In this document: piece after piece, positions 48,114 through 59,390 of the stretch
Layout: every line of letters begins with the position of its first letter
How positions within the stretch are numbered: position 1 is the first letter of the stretch
Assembly: GCF_035222275.1 (NCBI RefSeq)
Contig: NW_026946359.1
Coordinates: 4,712,001-4,776,000 of the forward strand
DNA length: 64,000 nucleotides
Direction of reading: 5' to 3'
Origin: Podospora bellae-mahoneyi
Taxonomy: Eukaryota; Ascomycota; Sordariomycetes; Sordariales; Podosporaceae
The notes under the pieces: model-generated
The model's database searches: none
What the model was told of the DNA's origin: nothing
What the model saw: the letters and a program-made list of their open reading frames with translations, nothing else
Program-made: the position numbers and the translations under genes

Positions 48114-50726
48114 ATGGCCCCGGCATTTTTGAGTGGCATTCTTCGACGGCGGCGTGATGAGGAGGAGCAACTGCCAAGTGTTGACGGGTCGTTGGAGGGG
48201 GACTCGAGTGGGCTGGCGTCGCTGAAGCATTTTGAGAAGATGCACCGACTGGATCCAAACCTGCCGTTGGACGAGCTGGAGGAGGTGGATATCGCCATCA
48301 TCTTGAACCAGCAAAATGCCGAGAAGGGGGCGGAAATTGAGCAGGTCTTGAATGAGGACAACTCTCCATATCCAGAAGTGAGAAGCCACCCTAGAAATAT
48401 GGCCGGCGCAAGACGTGTTGGAGGTTGTGAAATGAGGGGATAGTCGTTCTAACATTTGTCCTCTTATCAAGGTACGAGCCACGGTACGAAACTTCGATGT
48501 CGAGATGCCTGCGAATACGGTGCGAGCATGGGTCATTGGGATGCTCTTGTGTACGATTGGCTCCGCCGTCAACATGCTGCTGTCGCTACGAAACCCGAGC
48601 ATCATGCTCACGACGTTTGTCATCCAACTCATCGCCTACCCATTGGGTCTCTGCTGGGATTATGTGTTCCCGGACCGTGTGTGGAATGTATGGGGGCTCA
48701 AGTTCAACCTCAGGCCAGGACCATTCAACTTTAAGGAGCATGTTATCATTGTGGTCATGTCAAATGTGCGTTGTTGATGGTTTTTCCCATTTCTGGATGT
48801 TCCAGACGCTAACGTGTACGCAGGCTGCGTATGGAGGTGGCGCTTTGTATGCTACTGATGTGATCATTGCACAGCGTATGTGGTACGGCCAGAACTTTGG
48901 CTGGCTATGGCAAATGCTATTCGGCATCACGACACTTTGCACGGGTTATGGGCTGGCTGGTTTGGCAAGGAGGTTCCTGGTGTGGCCCGCCGCCATGATT
49001 TGGCCGACCGATCTTGTCAACTGCGCCCTATTTTACACCCTTCATGACCACAGCCCATCCGATCCGACAGTGACGAACGGCTGGAGCATCAGCAGATACA
49101 AGTGGTTCATGATCGTGTTCGGTGGCTCGTTTTTGTGGTACTGGTTCCCAGGCTATCTCTTCCAGGGCTTGTCATGGTTCTGCTGGATCACCTGGATCTG
49201 GCCGGAGAATGTTGTGGTCAACCAGCTGTTTGGTGGATATAGCGGTTATGGACTGTTCCCCATCACTCTGGTAGGCCTCCCTGTTTGCTTTCACACGCCG
49301 TCTTTGGCTGACACTTGTTTAGGATTGGAGCATAATTTCCGGCTATCTCATGTCACCGCTTATTCCCCCATTTCACGCCATCGCCAATGTCATCGGCGGG
49401 GTCACGGTTTTCTTCGTTTTTGTGTCTATCGGGATCCATTACTCGGGCATGTGGTACTCGGAGTTCCTGCCGGTTCAAAACGCCCACGCTTACGATAACA
49501 CCGGCAATATTTACAACGTTTCCAAGATTTTAGGAGCTGACCTGCAGTTCGACGAGGCCAAATACATGGCCTACTCCCCGCTTTATCTCCCTACGCAATT
49601 CGCGCTCGCCTACGGGCTTTCGTTCGCCGCGGTTGCTGCCGTCATCACACACGTCGCCTTGTACCACGGCCGCGAAATCATGTCACAATGGAGGCTGGCC
49701 CGGCAACAAGAGGACGACATTCACATGAGGCTCATGAAGAAGTACAAGGACGCTCCGGACTGGTGGTACGTTGTGCTCTTCGTCATCATGCTCGGCATGT
49801 CTTTTGCCGTGGTCGAGGCCTGGGACACCAACTTCCCCTGGTGGGCTTACATCATCTGCATGCTCATCCCGCTTGTCTGGACGATCCCCATCGGCATCGT
49901 CCAGGCTATCACCAACATTCAACTCGGCCTCAACGTCTTGACCGAGTTCATCATCGGTTACATGCTCCCCGGTCGCCCGCTCGCCATGATGATGTTTAAG
50001 AACTATGGTTACTTGTGCATGTCACAAGCGCTTTACTTTGTCCAGGATATGAAACTAGGTCACTACATGAAGGTCCCTCCCCGAACCATGTTCTGGTCGC
50101 AGCTCATCGCATCGATATGGTCCGCCATTGTTCAAATTGCCGTCATGAACTGGGCCCTGGACACGATCCCCGACATCTGCTCCGAAGATCAAATTCACCA
50201 TTGGAACTGCCCAAGCGCTCGCGTCTTTTATACCGCTTCCATAGTATGGGGCGCTATTGGTCCGGCGCGCATGTTTTCTGGCACAGCGCTTTACAGCTCT
50301 CTCCAGTGGTTCTGGCTCGTCGGTGCCATTGCTCCCATCATCACCTGGTTCTTCGCCCGCCGATATCCGAGATCCCTCTGGCGGTACGTCAACATGCCGC
50401 TTATTTTCGGTGGATCAGGCTGGCTGCCACCCGCGACGGTGTATATCTACTACTGCTGGGGCATCGTGGGGTCGGCCTTCAACTATCTTATCAGGAGGAA
50501 GAAGACAGGTTGGTGGTTGCAGTACAACTATGTCACTTCGTCGGCGCTGGACTGCGGGTTGATTGTGTCAACGTTGGTGATTTTTTTTGCGCTCTATCTG
50601 AGCGAGACGGATGCGCCAAAGTGGTTTGGAAACACGGCCGTGTTGGCTACTTTGGATATGACGGCGAAGTCGATACAAAAGGTTGTACCGAAGGGGGAGA
50701 CTTTTGGGCCGAGTGTATGGCCATAG
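48114..50726 (+). CDS. Small oligopeptide transporter, OPT family
   Basis: Four exons (48114-48377, 48472-48765, 48824-49270, 49323-50726) with introns of 94, 58 and 52 nt, all phase 0, encode 802 residues. The hydrophilic N-terminus (88 residues) ends in NSPYPE, continuing across the first junction to VRATVRNFDVEMPANTVRAW, the signature entry to the OPT domain. About 12-14 hydrophobic helices follow. Family landmarks include WPANLVNCALFYTLHD-like WPTDLVNCALFYTLHD, NGWSISRYKWF, YLMSPLIPPFHAIANVIGG and TNIQLGLNVLTEFIIGYMLP. OPT carriers are plasma-membrane proton symporters for tetra/pentapeptides and glutathione-like peptides. The third intron contains CTGAC fifteen bases before its acceptor. 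The C-terminal 80 residues include a helix ending in SIQKVVPKGETFGPSVWP. Confidence 0.95.
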
Positions 50727-51281
50727 TGGGGAGTGAGGGTACAGGGGCAAATAGGAGGTCAAATGGGAGGAGTTTAGGGAGTTGGATGTGTTTTTTTTTG
50801 GGGGGGGAGTTTACCGGTTTTGATTGATTTTCAGTTCGGAAAGTCTTTACTATATGGCATGTGCTGGACTTGGTTTTGTTCACTTGTGGTTTGATGGTTA
50901 TTTTTGGATGAAAATAAGCGAGCGAGTAGGCGAGCAATGGTCTTGGGGGGATTTTGTCTCTCTGTGGATTTAAGGGGTGAGGGGGGTTGATATGGAGAGG
51001 ATCAAGTCATGTGTCATATGTAGCTGTCTATTGGGATGTCAAAAATGAGATAGTTGTCGGTCAAGGGACTTTTCGGGTTTGTTGTGCCCTGTTTGCGAGT
51101 GTCAAGTTTCCCTAAAACCTTCGATATCACTCTATGACGATAGGTGTTTCAAACGTAGATACGTAAAATTAGAGACCATAGTTCAAAAGCTCAAAAATAC
51201 ATCCTATCCCATAACCTGCTCACTACCAGATAACTAAGCATGATTACAAGCCAAATCCCAACATGCAAACCCTCTTCCCTT
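50727..51281. other. Convergent 3' intergenic region
   Basis: The space between the transporter and molybdopterin synthase stop codons is G-rich on the transporter side and AT-rich in the middle. It fits two 3' untranslated regions. Nothing else was seen. Confidence 0.55.
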
Positions 51282-51806
51282 TTACTCGCCCTTGCTCCCC
51301 TCCTTCACCTCCGCCCCCTGATGCCCATCCCTATTAGCCCTCCAAACCCCCCCATCCTCAAACTCCTCCCGTTTCCAAACCTCCAGCTTCTCCTTGCACT
51401 CCTCCAGCGCCTCCTCGCCCGCGAGCCACGCAGCCTTCCGATGGGCAGAGCTCACCGCGATGAGGATACTCTCCTCGCCTATGGGGACTGTGCCCAGGCG
51501 ATGGACGATGGCGATTCCTCTTAGGGCGTGCTTGGTCAGAAGCGAAGAGGCGATGGAGGAGAGGGTTTGGAGGGCTAGGGGGCGGTACGAGGTGTAGGTT
51601 AGGGAGGTGACGGGTTTGGAGGCGAAGTTGTTTCTTGTCGTGCCGGCAAAGGTGACGATGGCGCCCGCCTCTGGGCTGCGGACTTTGTCCATTATTGAGA
51701 GGATGTCGAGGGGGAGGTCGGTGAGGGAGACGTAGATTCCCGGGAGGGAGATGAAGGATTCTCCCTCTGGGGGTGGGGGGTTGACTTGATCTTGGGTTGT
51801 CATCAT
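51282..51806 (-). CDS. cnxH: Molybdopterin synthase catalytic (large) subunit, MoaE/MOCS2B
   Basis: A single exon encodes 174 residues, starting at tandem ATGs (51806, 51803); the open frame extends upstream but only with non-AUG codons. MoaE landmarks are GAIVTFAGTTRNNF, the dimer segment YRPLALQTLSSIASSLL, RLGTVPIGEESILIAVSSAHRKAAW, and the catalytic lysine region LEVWKREEFEDGG. With the MoaD-type sulfur carrier (not in this window) it converts cyclic pyranopterin monophosphate to molybdopterin in the cytosol, needed for nitrate reductase and other molybdoenzymes. Length is normal for fungi. The tail after WRANRDGHQG is a short charged extension typical of filamentous species. Confidence 0.94.
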   Translation of the reverse strand: MMTTQDQVNPPPPEGESFISLPGIYVSLTDLPLDILSIMDKVRSPEAGAIVTFAGTTRNNFASKPVTSLTYTSYRPLALQTLSSIASSLLTKHALRGIAIVHRLGTVPIGEESILIAVSSAHRKAAWLAGEEALEECKEKLEVWKREEFEDGGVWRANRDGHQGAEVKEGSKGE

Positions 51807-52439
51807 TGGTGCACTGCTCGTGGTTGTGTGAGGGGAGGACAAAGTCAGGGGTTCAAGGAGCAGTGTTGCTCAGGTCTGGGTGGGCGTGTATCGTTTCACC
51901 GAGAAATATTGAGGATGGAGCGTAAAATGGGTTCATGAAAGCATTGTTTGGCTCTTGCAAGTTAGCAGTTTTTTCATTGATATCATCAACTTCATCAAGC
52001 ACCCACCAGCTGTAATGAGCCACACCGTGGAGGCAGAGGGTCATCGGCGACTACTTATTGATGGGCCTCGCAAATCGAGTGCAAATGTATTTTTTTGGGG
52101 ATTTGGAACTGCTGTGCTGCTTCAAACTTCTTATTGGCTCATCAACCACACCATCTCTGTCTTTCGTCTGTAAGTGGCCCCCTCAACACCGTGCTTATCA
52201 ACGGCGAGCCCACACTGTGGCCCCGCGATGCTAGCCCACTGTCGATAAGATTAGATAATCGGAATATCTTCGGTTACTAACGGCTGCTGCAGACTGCTAC
52301 CAGGTAAAGCTTGCGACTCGGTATTTCCTGCGACTGCATCCCTTTGACAAGGGCAAAAGGCTAAAAATCTGTGGCCTGTGTGGTGACCTGAAGTATACCT
52401 ACTACAGCCCCCTATCTTTAATGTACCTTTTTCTAAACG
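51807..52439. other. Promoter region of cnxH and left border of the AT-rich block
   Basis: This stretch holds the upstream region of the molybdopterin synthase gene and then moderate-GC sequence without supported genes. Base composition falls abruptly near 52440. Confidence 0.5.
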
Positions 52440-53075
52440 CGTGTATAGGAACCGCGTGTTTTCTTACCTAAAACTCTTCAATTTTAAATTTCTAATTTTC
52501 GAGCTATATCCGAGAGGATGAAGTGATATTTTTTTCTTAGTCCCACATTATTTTTACTATAATGACTGTAACTACGTTAATTAAGTTGGTAAGATTACGG
52601 ATTTTACTTTCAAAAATAAACTCGGAAATTTCGGTTTCATTTACGTTAATGTTATTGTACTAAACTTTATTAGCGATTATTTCGATAAAGCCGATATTTT
52701 TATTATAAATAAAGCGTTAAATAATTAAAACTAAAAAAAATAACGAAATAAGTATTAAAACTTGCTTTATTAAGGCATTTGAATTACGCGACGGATTTTA
52801 TATAATTCACTAGCGTTATATATTAATTCAATAACTTATCGAATATCAATGTATAATTTCTATAAATAAATATTAAGGTTATTTTAAATATACGAAAAAA
52901 ATGGAATATATATAACAACGATTAAGTTTATATATAGGATTATTCTTTTGTTAAATAAAATAGTGTTGAAATAAGTGCTATGGAAGCCTGTCAAATATAG
53001 GCTCGAAGAGCTATCAACGCAGTATACTGAAAGCAAAGAAAACTTTAACTGCAGCATTCGAAAGTTACAGAGTAT

Positions 53076-53472
53076 GACGAACCCCTATCCAGAACCTCTG
53101 AAAGGGATACTAGTTAGAGGCTACTTCTGAATAATCCTGGTTCGGTACAGCTAAATAGTGTACGACAAGATGTCTTAATGTAATTACAAGATATTGTAAT
53201 TACAACTTGAATTGCATACTGCGGAACTGTCTATCTACACCAGCCAGTTCCTCCGTATATATAGATCAGGGGACCGTGGACCGTTGACTTACAGACGGTC
53301 CTCGGTCCTCTCCGGATTGGCCGATATGGGACCGTGGACCGTGAGACCCACCACGGTCCTCGGTCCCCACCTTATTGGTCCGTTCTGTCCTACTGGACCG
53401 TGAGCCCCGCTCGATCGCCCGGTCCAGCCCTGATTAGTCCGGTGTGCCCCACTGTCTCCCAAAACCGTGACA
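53076..53472 (+). mobile_element. LTR-retrotransposon fossil, copy A (internal end plus LTR)
   Basis: A core of about 80 bp precedes an LTR-like unit at about 53159-53472 (about 314 bp) that begins TGTACGAC and ends CCGTGACA, fitting the TG...CA rule. This copy keeps a higher GC content than the others, so it is probably the youngest. It is broken and noncoding. The family cannot be assigned from these parts; a Copia- or Gypsy-type LTR element is likely. Confidence 0.55.
53269..53367. repeat. Two inverted-repeat (hairpin) units inside LTR copy A
   Basis: Two units (53269-53308 and 53328-53367) each have a left arm GGACCGTGGACCGT and a right arm ACGGTCCTCGGTCC, which are reverse complements at 13 of 14 positions. 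Each could form a 14-bp stem with a loop of about 10 bases. They lie just after a TATATATAG tract in the LTR. Confidence 0.8.
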
Positions 53473-53696
53473 GTATAGCTAAATAGTATATAATAAATAG
53501 TTTATTTTAATCATAATAGTTAAAATACTAACGATTATAATTTATATTATATATTACGGAACTATTTATTTATACTAGCTAGTTCCTTCGTATATATAGA
53601 CCTCGGGACTTTAAATCCTTACTCTATTATAGCCCCGATTACTTTTAGCACATTATATCCTATAGAGTGCTCGTTATATTATACTTTCGATTATTA
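53473..53696 (+). mobile_element. LTR-retrotransposon fossil, copy B (partial LTR)
   Basis: This unit repeats the left part of the copy A LTR in direct orientation, directly abutting it. It is heavily AT-enriched, so it is older or was more strongly exposed to RIP. It is a fragment with many breaks and no coding capacity. Confidence 0.5.
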
Positions 53697-54116
53697 CGAC
53701 GAACCTCTATCTAGAAACTCTAAAAGGGATACTGGTTAAAGGTACTTCTAGATAATCCTGGTTCGGTATAGCTAAATAGTGTATAATAAATAGTTTATTT
53801 TAATTATAATAGTTAAGATACTACGATTATAACTTATATTATATACTGCGGAACTATCTATCCATACTAGCTAAATTTTTTATATATAAACCTGTGATTT
53901 TTACGATTATAGTAATTATTCCGCTTATTTCTAATAATCACAATGATCGTTATAATCCTCCGTGGCTCCCTATTGGTTATACTTCCGTGATCACTGTATC
54001 TTCCCAGTTCGTTGTCTATAATTGCGTATCCTTATCCTAATTGGTTCTGCTAGCGATTAGCTATGCGTCTTGTGCCCCGCACCCAGTCCGTCCTGCCTAT
54101 TGGCATAACTGTGACA
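53697..54116 (+). mobile_element. LTR-retrotransposon fossil, copy C (internal end plus LTR)
   Basis: A third direct copy carries the same core (53697-53779) and an LTR-like unit at 53780-54116 (about 337 bp) starting TGTATAAT and ending CTGTGACA. Its left half is AT-enriched and its right half retains normal composition. It is broken and noncoding. Confidence 0.5.
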
Positions 54117-54519
54117 CTTTAGTACGTAGCTTCCTTTCGATATAATCGATACTTCCTATATTAAAATAGTGAGAAAACACACAAAACGACCATAACACTA
54201 CAAATATACCCTCAACAAGTCTCTGGATAAACACACCTGCGTGACAGTAGCTCGCTCGCAAGCTGCACTTCACGTAGGATAAACAAAAGACTCTGTGAGT
54301 TCGCAGGCTATACGATAAGTACCGGATTAGCCTAATTAGAGGGCCAGAACTACCTGCATATATGTAAAGCGTAAAATACGAAGAAATAAAAGTCGATAAT
54401 TTATTTAAAATAGAATGTCCGAAGTAAACCGCTTATATATATAACCCTGAACCCCCAATCTTTAGAGAGCCCCACTTCCTTACTTATACCTTCAGGCCTG
54501 TGGTCGCACCCTAAACCAG

Positions 54520-54690
54520 TATATAATACAAGTTAAATCGTTAGTATCTTAGCTATTGTGATTAAGATAAGCTATTGTTGTACACTGTTTAGCTATACCG
54601 AACCAGGATTGTTTAGAAGTGCCTTTAACCAGTATCTTTTTTAGTGGTTCTAGATAAGGGTTTGTCACAAAAATATATTCGAAGCTCTTT
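54520..54690 (-). mobile_element. LTR-retrotransposon fossil, copy D (inverted, truncated)
   Basis: The same core and the first part of the LTR occur in reverse orientation here, with the LTR start at about 54587. The inverted placement suggests an independent insertion or a rearranged nest. It is decayed and noncoding. Confidence 0.5.
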
Positions 54691-55130
54691 TATAATGATT
54701 TTTGTTATTCATTAGTCTTTTAGTTATAAAAGTATTTTAATACTTCTTTATATGTTAAAAGATTTTTGAAATGATATGAAGTTATTTCTTTTATTAAATA
54801 TAAATTTAAGAAAAAAATCATTGCGATTATTTTAAGAAGTTAGTAAAGTACATAATTTATTTTATTAAATACTCAAAAGTGTTATATTTAGTTTAGTTAT
54901 TTAGATCATCAAGTAGTAGTTTGTTTGTAATAAAAAATTACTTAAATAATTATTAAACCTAAGATTATATATAAAATTAAGGTAATTTAGTAAAATATAT
55001 AGGTTTACTATTTAATGCTTATTTAACTTACTAATCAAATTAAATAGTGTGTCCGAGATTAGCTAATACTTTACAGATCTAAAAGTACAGCTAAGACTTA
55101 AAAAACTGGGGTTTTAGCGCGTTTTCCAAG

Positions 55131-55430
55131 GTTTAAAATGCATTTACTAGGGTAAATTTAGAGGCGGGAAAAGTATTGCCTAGGGCGTGCGTGGTAGACG
55201 ATTACTAATTGTTAGTGAAGACCAGATTTTATTGGGCCACAGCGAGTTTTGGCTTTTTGCCCAGTTAAAGGGATTGCTTGGCTTTGAGTCTCGATTTCCT
55301 GACAAACCATCAAGGTCCTCGCCATTCAACTTTGTAATTATGCTTTGAGCAGCAGACAACCAAACACCACCTTCATCTCAAGCAATTGGGATCTATCTCC
55401 CATTCTGGAACTCAGTTCCACTTCAGCATC
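55131..55430. promoter_or_regulatory. Promoter region of the RBM5-like gene
   Basis: Composition returns to normal here, between the AT-rich block and the start codon at 55431. No TATA box is clear. The gene therefore starts within about 300 bp of relic transposon DNA. Confidence 0.45.
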
Positions 55431-58322
55431 ATGTACGACGAGGGGCGGCACCGCTCCAGATCCCCATCGCGGGATGGCGGGCGCAGTGGAAGCTATCGCG
55501 ACCGCGAATATCGTCGCCCTGATGAAAGAGGTGGCGACTACCGCCGCTCGAGGAAGGGTAAAACCACACGATAAACCTGTCCTAGCAGAAGCACTCTATG
55601 ATATCCGCTTGTTTCTTTGCGGTTTGCAAACTGTCGATATGGAGCAGAAGATGGCTAACTTTGGGTGTGTTTGCCTCGACCGCAAAAGATTCTCCAGCGC
55701 CTCCTTTGAGGAACCTCAACTACGACGACGATGACCAGGAGTATTACTCGAGACAAGCTGTCGGGAGCCTTGGCACTGGTGGCGACCCAGATCGCGGACG
55801 GTATCGGGGCGACAGGCCTCACAGCGGTGGACACCTACCACCGTCTGGTAGCGCGCCGTCGGACCGTTACGGGCGAGGAGATATCGATTTGGAACGTAGT
55901 GAACGTTTTTCACGATACAATCTAGATCGCGATGTGTCACAAAGTCGGCCATCTCGAGATAGGAATCCTGGTGCTGGGCGTGCGGGTGGTTGGGGTCACG
56001 GTCGTGGGGAGCACAGCAGTGCGGGTTCGGGCTTTGGCTCGTCCAAAGTGTTGATTCTTGAAGGTCTCACTGAGGATGCCACCGAGCGCGACGTCCTCTA
56101 CGGTCTCGACTTTGTAACCCGAGACCATCAGTTCTCGAGCGATCAAGTGAAGCTCGTTCGATTACGGTACGATCAAAACGGTAGGTCGCTCATTCCTGGA
56201 CCAAGTCTCTCGTCCCATCTTCCGTGTCGGAGGTGCTAATGCGGGGTGTTCAGGTCAGCGGATTGCAGCTGTCGAATTCCATCGTCGATCGCAGGTCGAA
56301 GACTTTCTGGACCAGTTCTATCCGGAAATTTCTTTTCCACTTCAGCATTCCCGCGGGAAGGACTCTGAGTTCTTCACCTTCGGCATTCAGGACCCTAATT
56401 ACCGCGACGACATGCCTGATCATCGGGAGTCACGGCGCGGTGGCCGAGAAGGCCGAGAAGATGATGGTTGGACGTGTGTAACTGTATGTGCCGTCTGTTT
56501 CGCCTGTAAATGGTCTAAGACTAATCGACCGCAGTGCCATGTTGTTAACTACCCCCACCGAGTTGTGTGTTTCAAGTGCAAAACTGAACGTCCAGAGGAT
56601 GATGGATATGGAGGTGGCCCATTATTAACTGGCGAGACCGACGAGTGCCCCCAGCAGATGCCGTCTCAATATGTCGTAATTCGCAACCTCGACCGTTCTG
56701 TCACAGAAGAGGTTCTGGCCAAAGGGGTCATGAAGTTATTTCTGGAGAACCCAGAGCCACCAAAAGAGGCCCCGAGCACCAACAAACTCAAATCAACGGC
56801 ACCCACTAAGAGCACTGCCGGCATGGGCGCGAAGCCTGGCTCGCTGCGTCGTGTTTTCGTGATGCGAGATCGCAGAAGCAACGAAAGTTGGAGATATGGC
56901 TTCGCCGAATTTGCCACTGTCGAGGATGCCGTGGCCGCCGTTCAGAAGTTCCAGGCATCGACAAAGTTCACCATCGCCTCAAAGCCAGTCGTCGTTGCCT
57001 TTATTCATACAGGAGTTTTTGTTCCTTCGTTCGATCCTGTTACACCTGAGAATCAAGATCTCTCATTCAGCCCTATCTACAATCCTGCCGTTCGCATCAA
57101 GTACTGGGATGACCGCGCCTACCCTAGCGTACACGTTGTCACCACCGAGCCTATCTCTGAGGTGTCACAGCCTGACAAGAGCAACAATGCCAATGATGAT
57201 CCAACTAAAAATGTCTCCAAGACGTTCAAGAAGTTTAAGAAGGACCTGGGAGCTGCTGTTGGTGTCAAACCCATCATGATGCCTCAGATGGAGTTGTGGG
57301 CCAAAAAGTCAGCCGAATTGCATGGTTCGAAAGCCAGGGTCACAGATCCTCCAAATACCGATATCGAGTCCTCCAACTTTAACCTCACGACCATCCGTGA
57401 GTCTGAGAGCACAGAGCCTGACGGTCCATTTGCGCCTCACTGGGCTGATCAGTACATTTCTTATGCCGACTGGGAGTCGATGACATGCGTGGCTTGCGGC
57501 TGGAAAGCACCGACGGAGCGATCAACAGAAGAACGCAACGACCTACTTATTCACCACGAAGGGACAGCCCATCTATTCTACCACGACCCCGAGATCAAGG
57601 ACAAAGCCGCGGCTGCTCTCAGTGCTCTTGGCAAGAAGCACCGCACCATCATCCGCCGTACTCCTCGTCTCAAATCTGAACCCCTGCCCAAATACAAATC
57701 ATACGCAGACTTTGACCGCCTCCGTTGTCTACTCTGCAAGCGCCAATTTCAAAAGATGGAAGTAATCTGGCTACACGAACAGCAAAGCGAACTCCACAAG
57801 CGGAACCTCGCCCACCCTAAAGCCCGCTCTCGCGCAGAGGAAGAGTTCAAGAAACTGGGCAAGAAACAAAGAAGCTGCATTCCCGACCAAGCCTTCTACC
57901 GCGAGTGGGAAGCGCAACTTAAGCGTAGTCAGCCCAACTATCGTGATCGAGCCTTGGAACGTAGGCAAGCTTTCCGTCAGCCGAAGAAACCCACCAGTCA
58001 GCCCAAGACATCTGTGTTAGAAAAGAGGAAAGAACCTTCTTCGTTGTCCGCAGAGGCGGACACACCGGCCAAGAAGAGCAAAGGGGCGGGTATGCTGGCC
58101 AAGATGGGGTGGACGGCCGGTGCGGGACTTGGGGCCGAGGGGGCGGGGAGGACGGATGCGATTGCGACTGAGGTTTATGCTCCTGGTGTTGGGTTGGGGG
58201 CGGAGGGGAGTAAGCTTGGGGATGCTGGGGAGGAGGCGCAAAGGAGGACGAAGGGGGATTTCAGTGACTTTGTGGAGAAGACGAGGGATAGGGCTAGGGA
58301 GAGGTTTGATCGGTTGGGGTAA
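55431..58322 (+). CDS. RBM5/RBM10-like splicing factor (RRM, RanBP2 zinc finger, C2H2, G-patch)
   Basis: Four exons (55431-55557, 55689-56180, 56254-56483, 56535-58322) with introns of 131, 73 and 51 nt give 878 residues. Order of parts: an N-terminal RS/RD-rich segment (MYDEGRHRSRSPSRDGGRSG); RRM1 at about 159-235 (KVLILEGLTEDATERDV); a RanBP2-type zinc finger at about 279-302 (WTCVTCHVVNYPHRVVCFKC); RRM2 at about 326-445 (YVVIRNLDRSVTEEVL, YGFAEFATVEDAVAAV); a Cys/His segment (TCVACGW); a C2H2-like finger at about 681 (CLLCKRQF...H...H); and a C-terminal G-patch at about 803-850 (AGMLAKMGWTAGAGLGAEG). This is the architecture of human RBM5/RBM10, alternative-splicing regulators of the early spliceosome; G-patches activate DEAH helicases. 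The third intron splits the zinc finger between its first two cysteines and is an open multiple of three. Confidence 0.92.
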
Positions 58323-59390
58323 AGGGAGGGGGGGGGGTTAATGATTATGATGTGTGTGTTATGTAAAATATTGAGGTTGGACTGGACGGTAGGAGATGAC
58401 GTTGTGGGTGTTGGATGATGGGATGCGATATACACCCGGCCGAGAGTGTTTCAATAAAACCGCTGAGATTGATATGTCGGCTCCACGATAATAAGGCTTT
58501 GACTTCCGTTACTCTTTGATGTGTGAATTGTTGATGTGATATTGAAGCGTATCTTGCGTGCCCGGGGTTTCCTGTGGTTTTCTCTTTTCACTTAAATTAT
58601 GTTGTCCAGCTCCAGCCCGAGCACTCATGATCGTAAATCACATCACCTCAATCACCATCACACAACTCAAAGTTCTCAAAATCAAAGCTAATTTGACCAG
58701 GCAAGGTGGCAGTCTCCCCCTCATCTACCACCACCCATTCGCTCACCACAAATAACCTACATTACCAAAAACCCATACATACACAAGCAAAAGCCCCATC
58801 CGTCTCGCCTCCAACGCCAACACAATGCAAGTTGACCCCCTTTTCCCTTCATCCATCACCCCTTCCATCCTCCCATGCCGTGAGGCATCCCCCCCCCCCC
58901 ACCATGCAACTCGGCCAGTACGTCTCCATCCTCTCCAGAACCACACCTCACTAGTCTATAATGAACAGAGGGAGAAAAAAACAGGGGAAAGGGGGGATTC
59001 ATGATGCCCATTACCACTCCAGACTGCACAGAAATGAAAGGTGAAAACCCCCATAACCCATGACCTAGGAAAAGAAAAACGGACACCTGACAAATCCTTG
59101 TCTGGACAAGGCAGAAAAAAAGACGAAAAAAACATCAAGGGAAAAAAAAAGAAAAGAAAAACCATACAGAAAATATTGACATGGTAAAGGTAAAAAGTAG
59201 GCCTCAACCGCGTCCATTGTCCGCGTTTTTCTGTCCTCGAGGCCTTGTCTCCCAACAACAACACCTCCCAACCTCCAAACAAGGCCTCTCAGCTCCATTT
59301 TGACGCCTTCCAGCCCCCAAACAAGGCCTGTCAAGTAAAGATTGAGGCCTATCGACTATCCGCCGAGGCCTTTCGGTTCAATTCTGACGC
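58323..59390. other. Convergent 3' intergenic region
   Basis: This gap lies between the RBM5-like and SNF2 gene stops. It starts with a G run and contains a 12-nt C run near 58889. From 59180 to 59390 the plus strand carries AGGCCT or GACGCCT at least seven times with irregular 20-45 bp spacing. Confidence 0.5.

Larger units (their letters stand above)
52440..55130. other. AT-rich relic block, RIP-like composition
   Basis: About 2.7 kb of very AT-rich sequence full of TATA, TTAA and AATA runs, in sharp contrast with flanking coding DNA. No reading frame of note survives. The excess of TpA, the scarcity of C except in TA-rich contexts, and several diverged copies of the same repeat all fit repeat-induced point mutation of old transposons, which is known in Sordariomycetes. 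Islands near 53240-53475 and 53940-54120 keep a more normal composition. Confidence 0.8.

Noticed and set aside
53000-54700. A possible intact transposon
   Set aside because: Only LTR-like parts and short internal remnants remain; no coding region for any transposon protein is visible.
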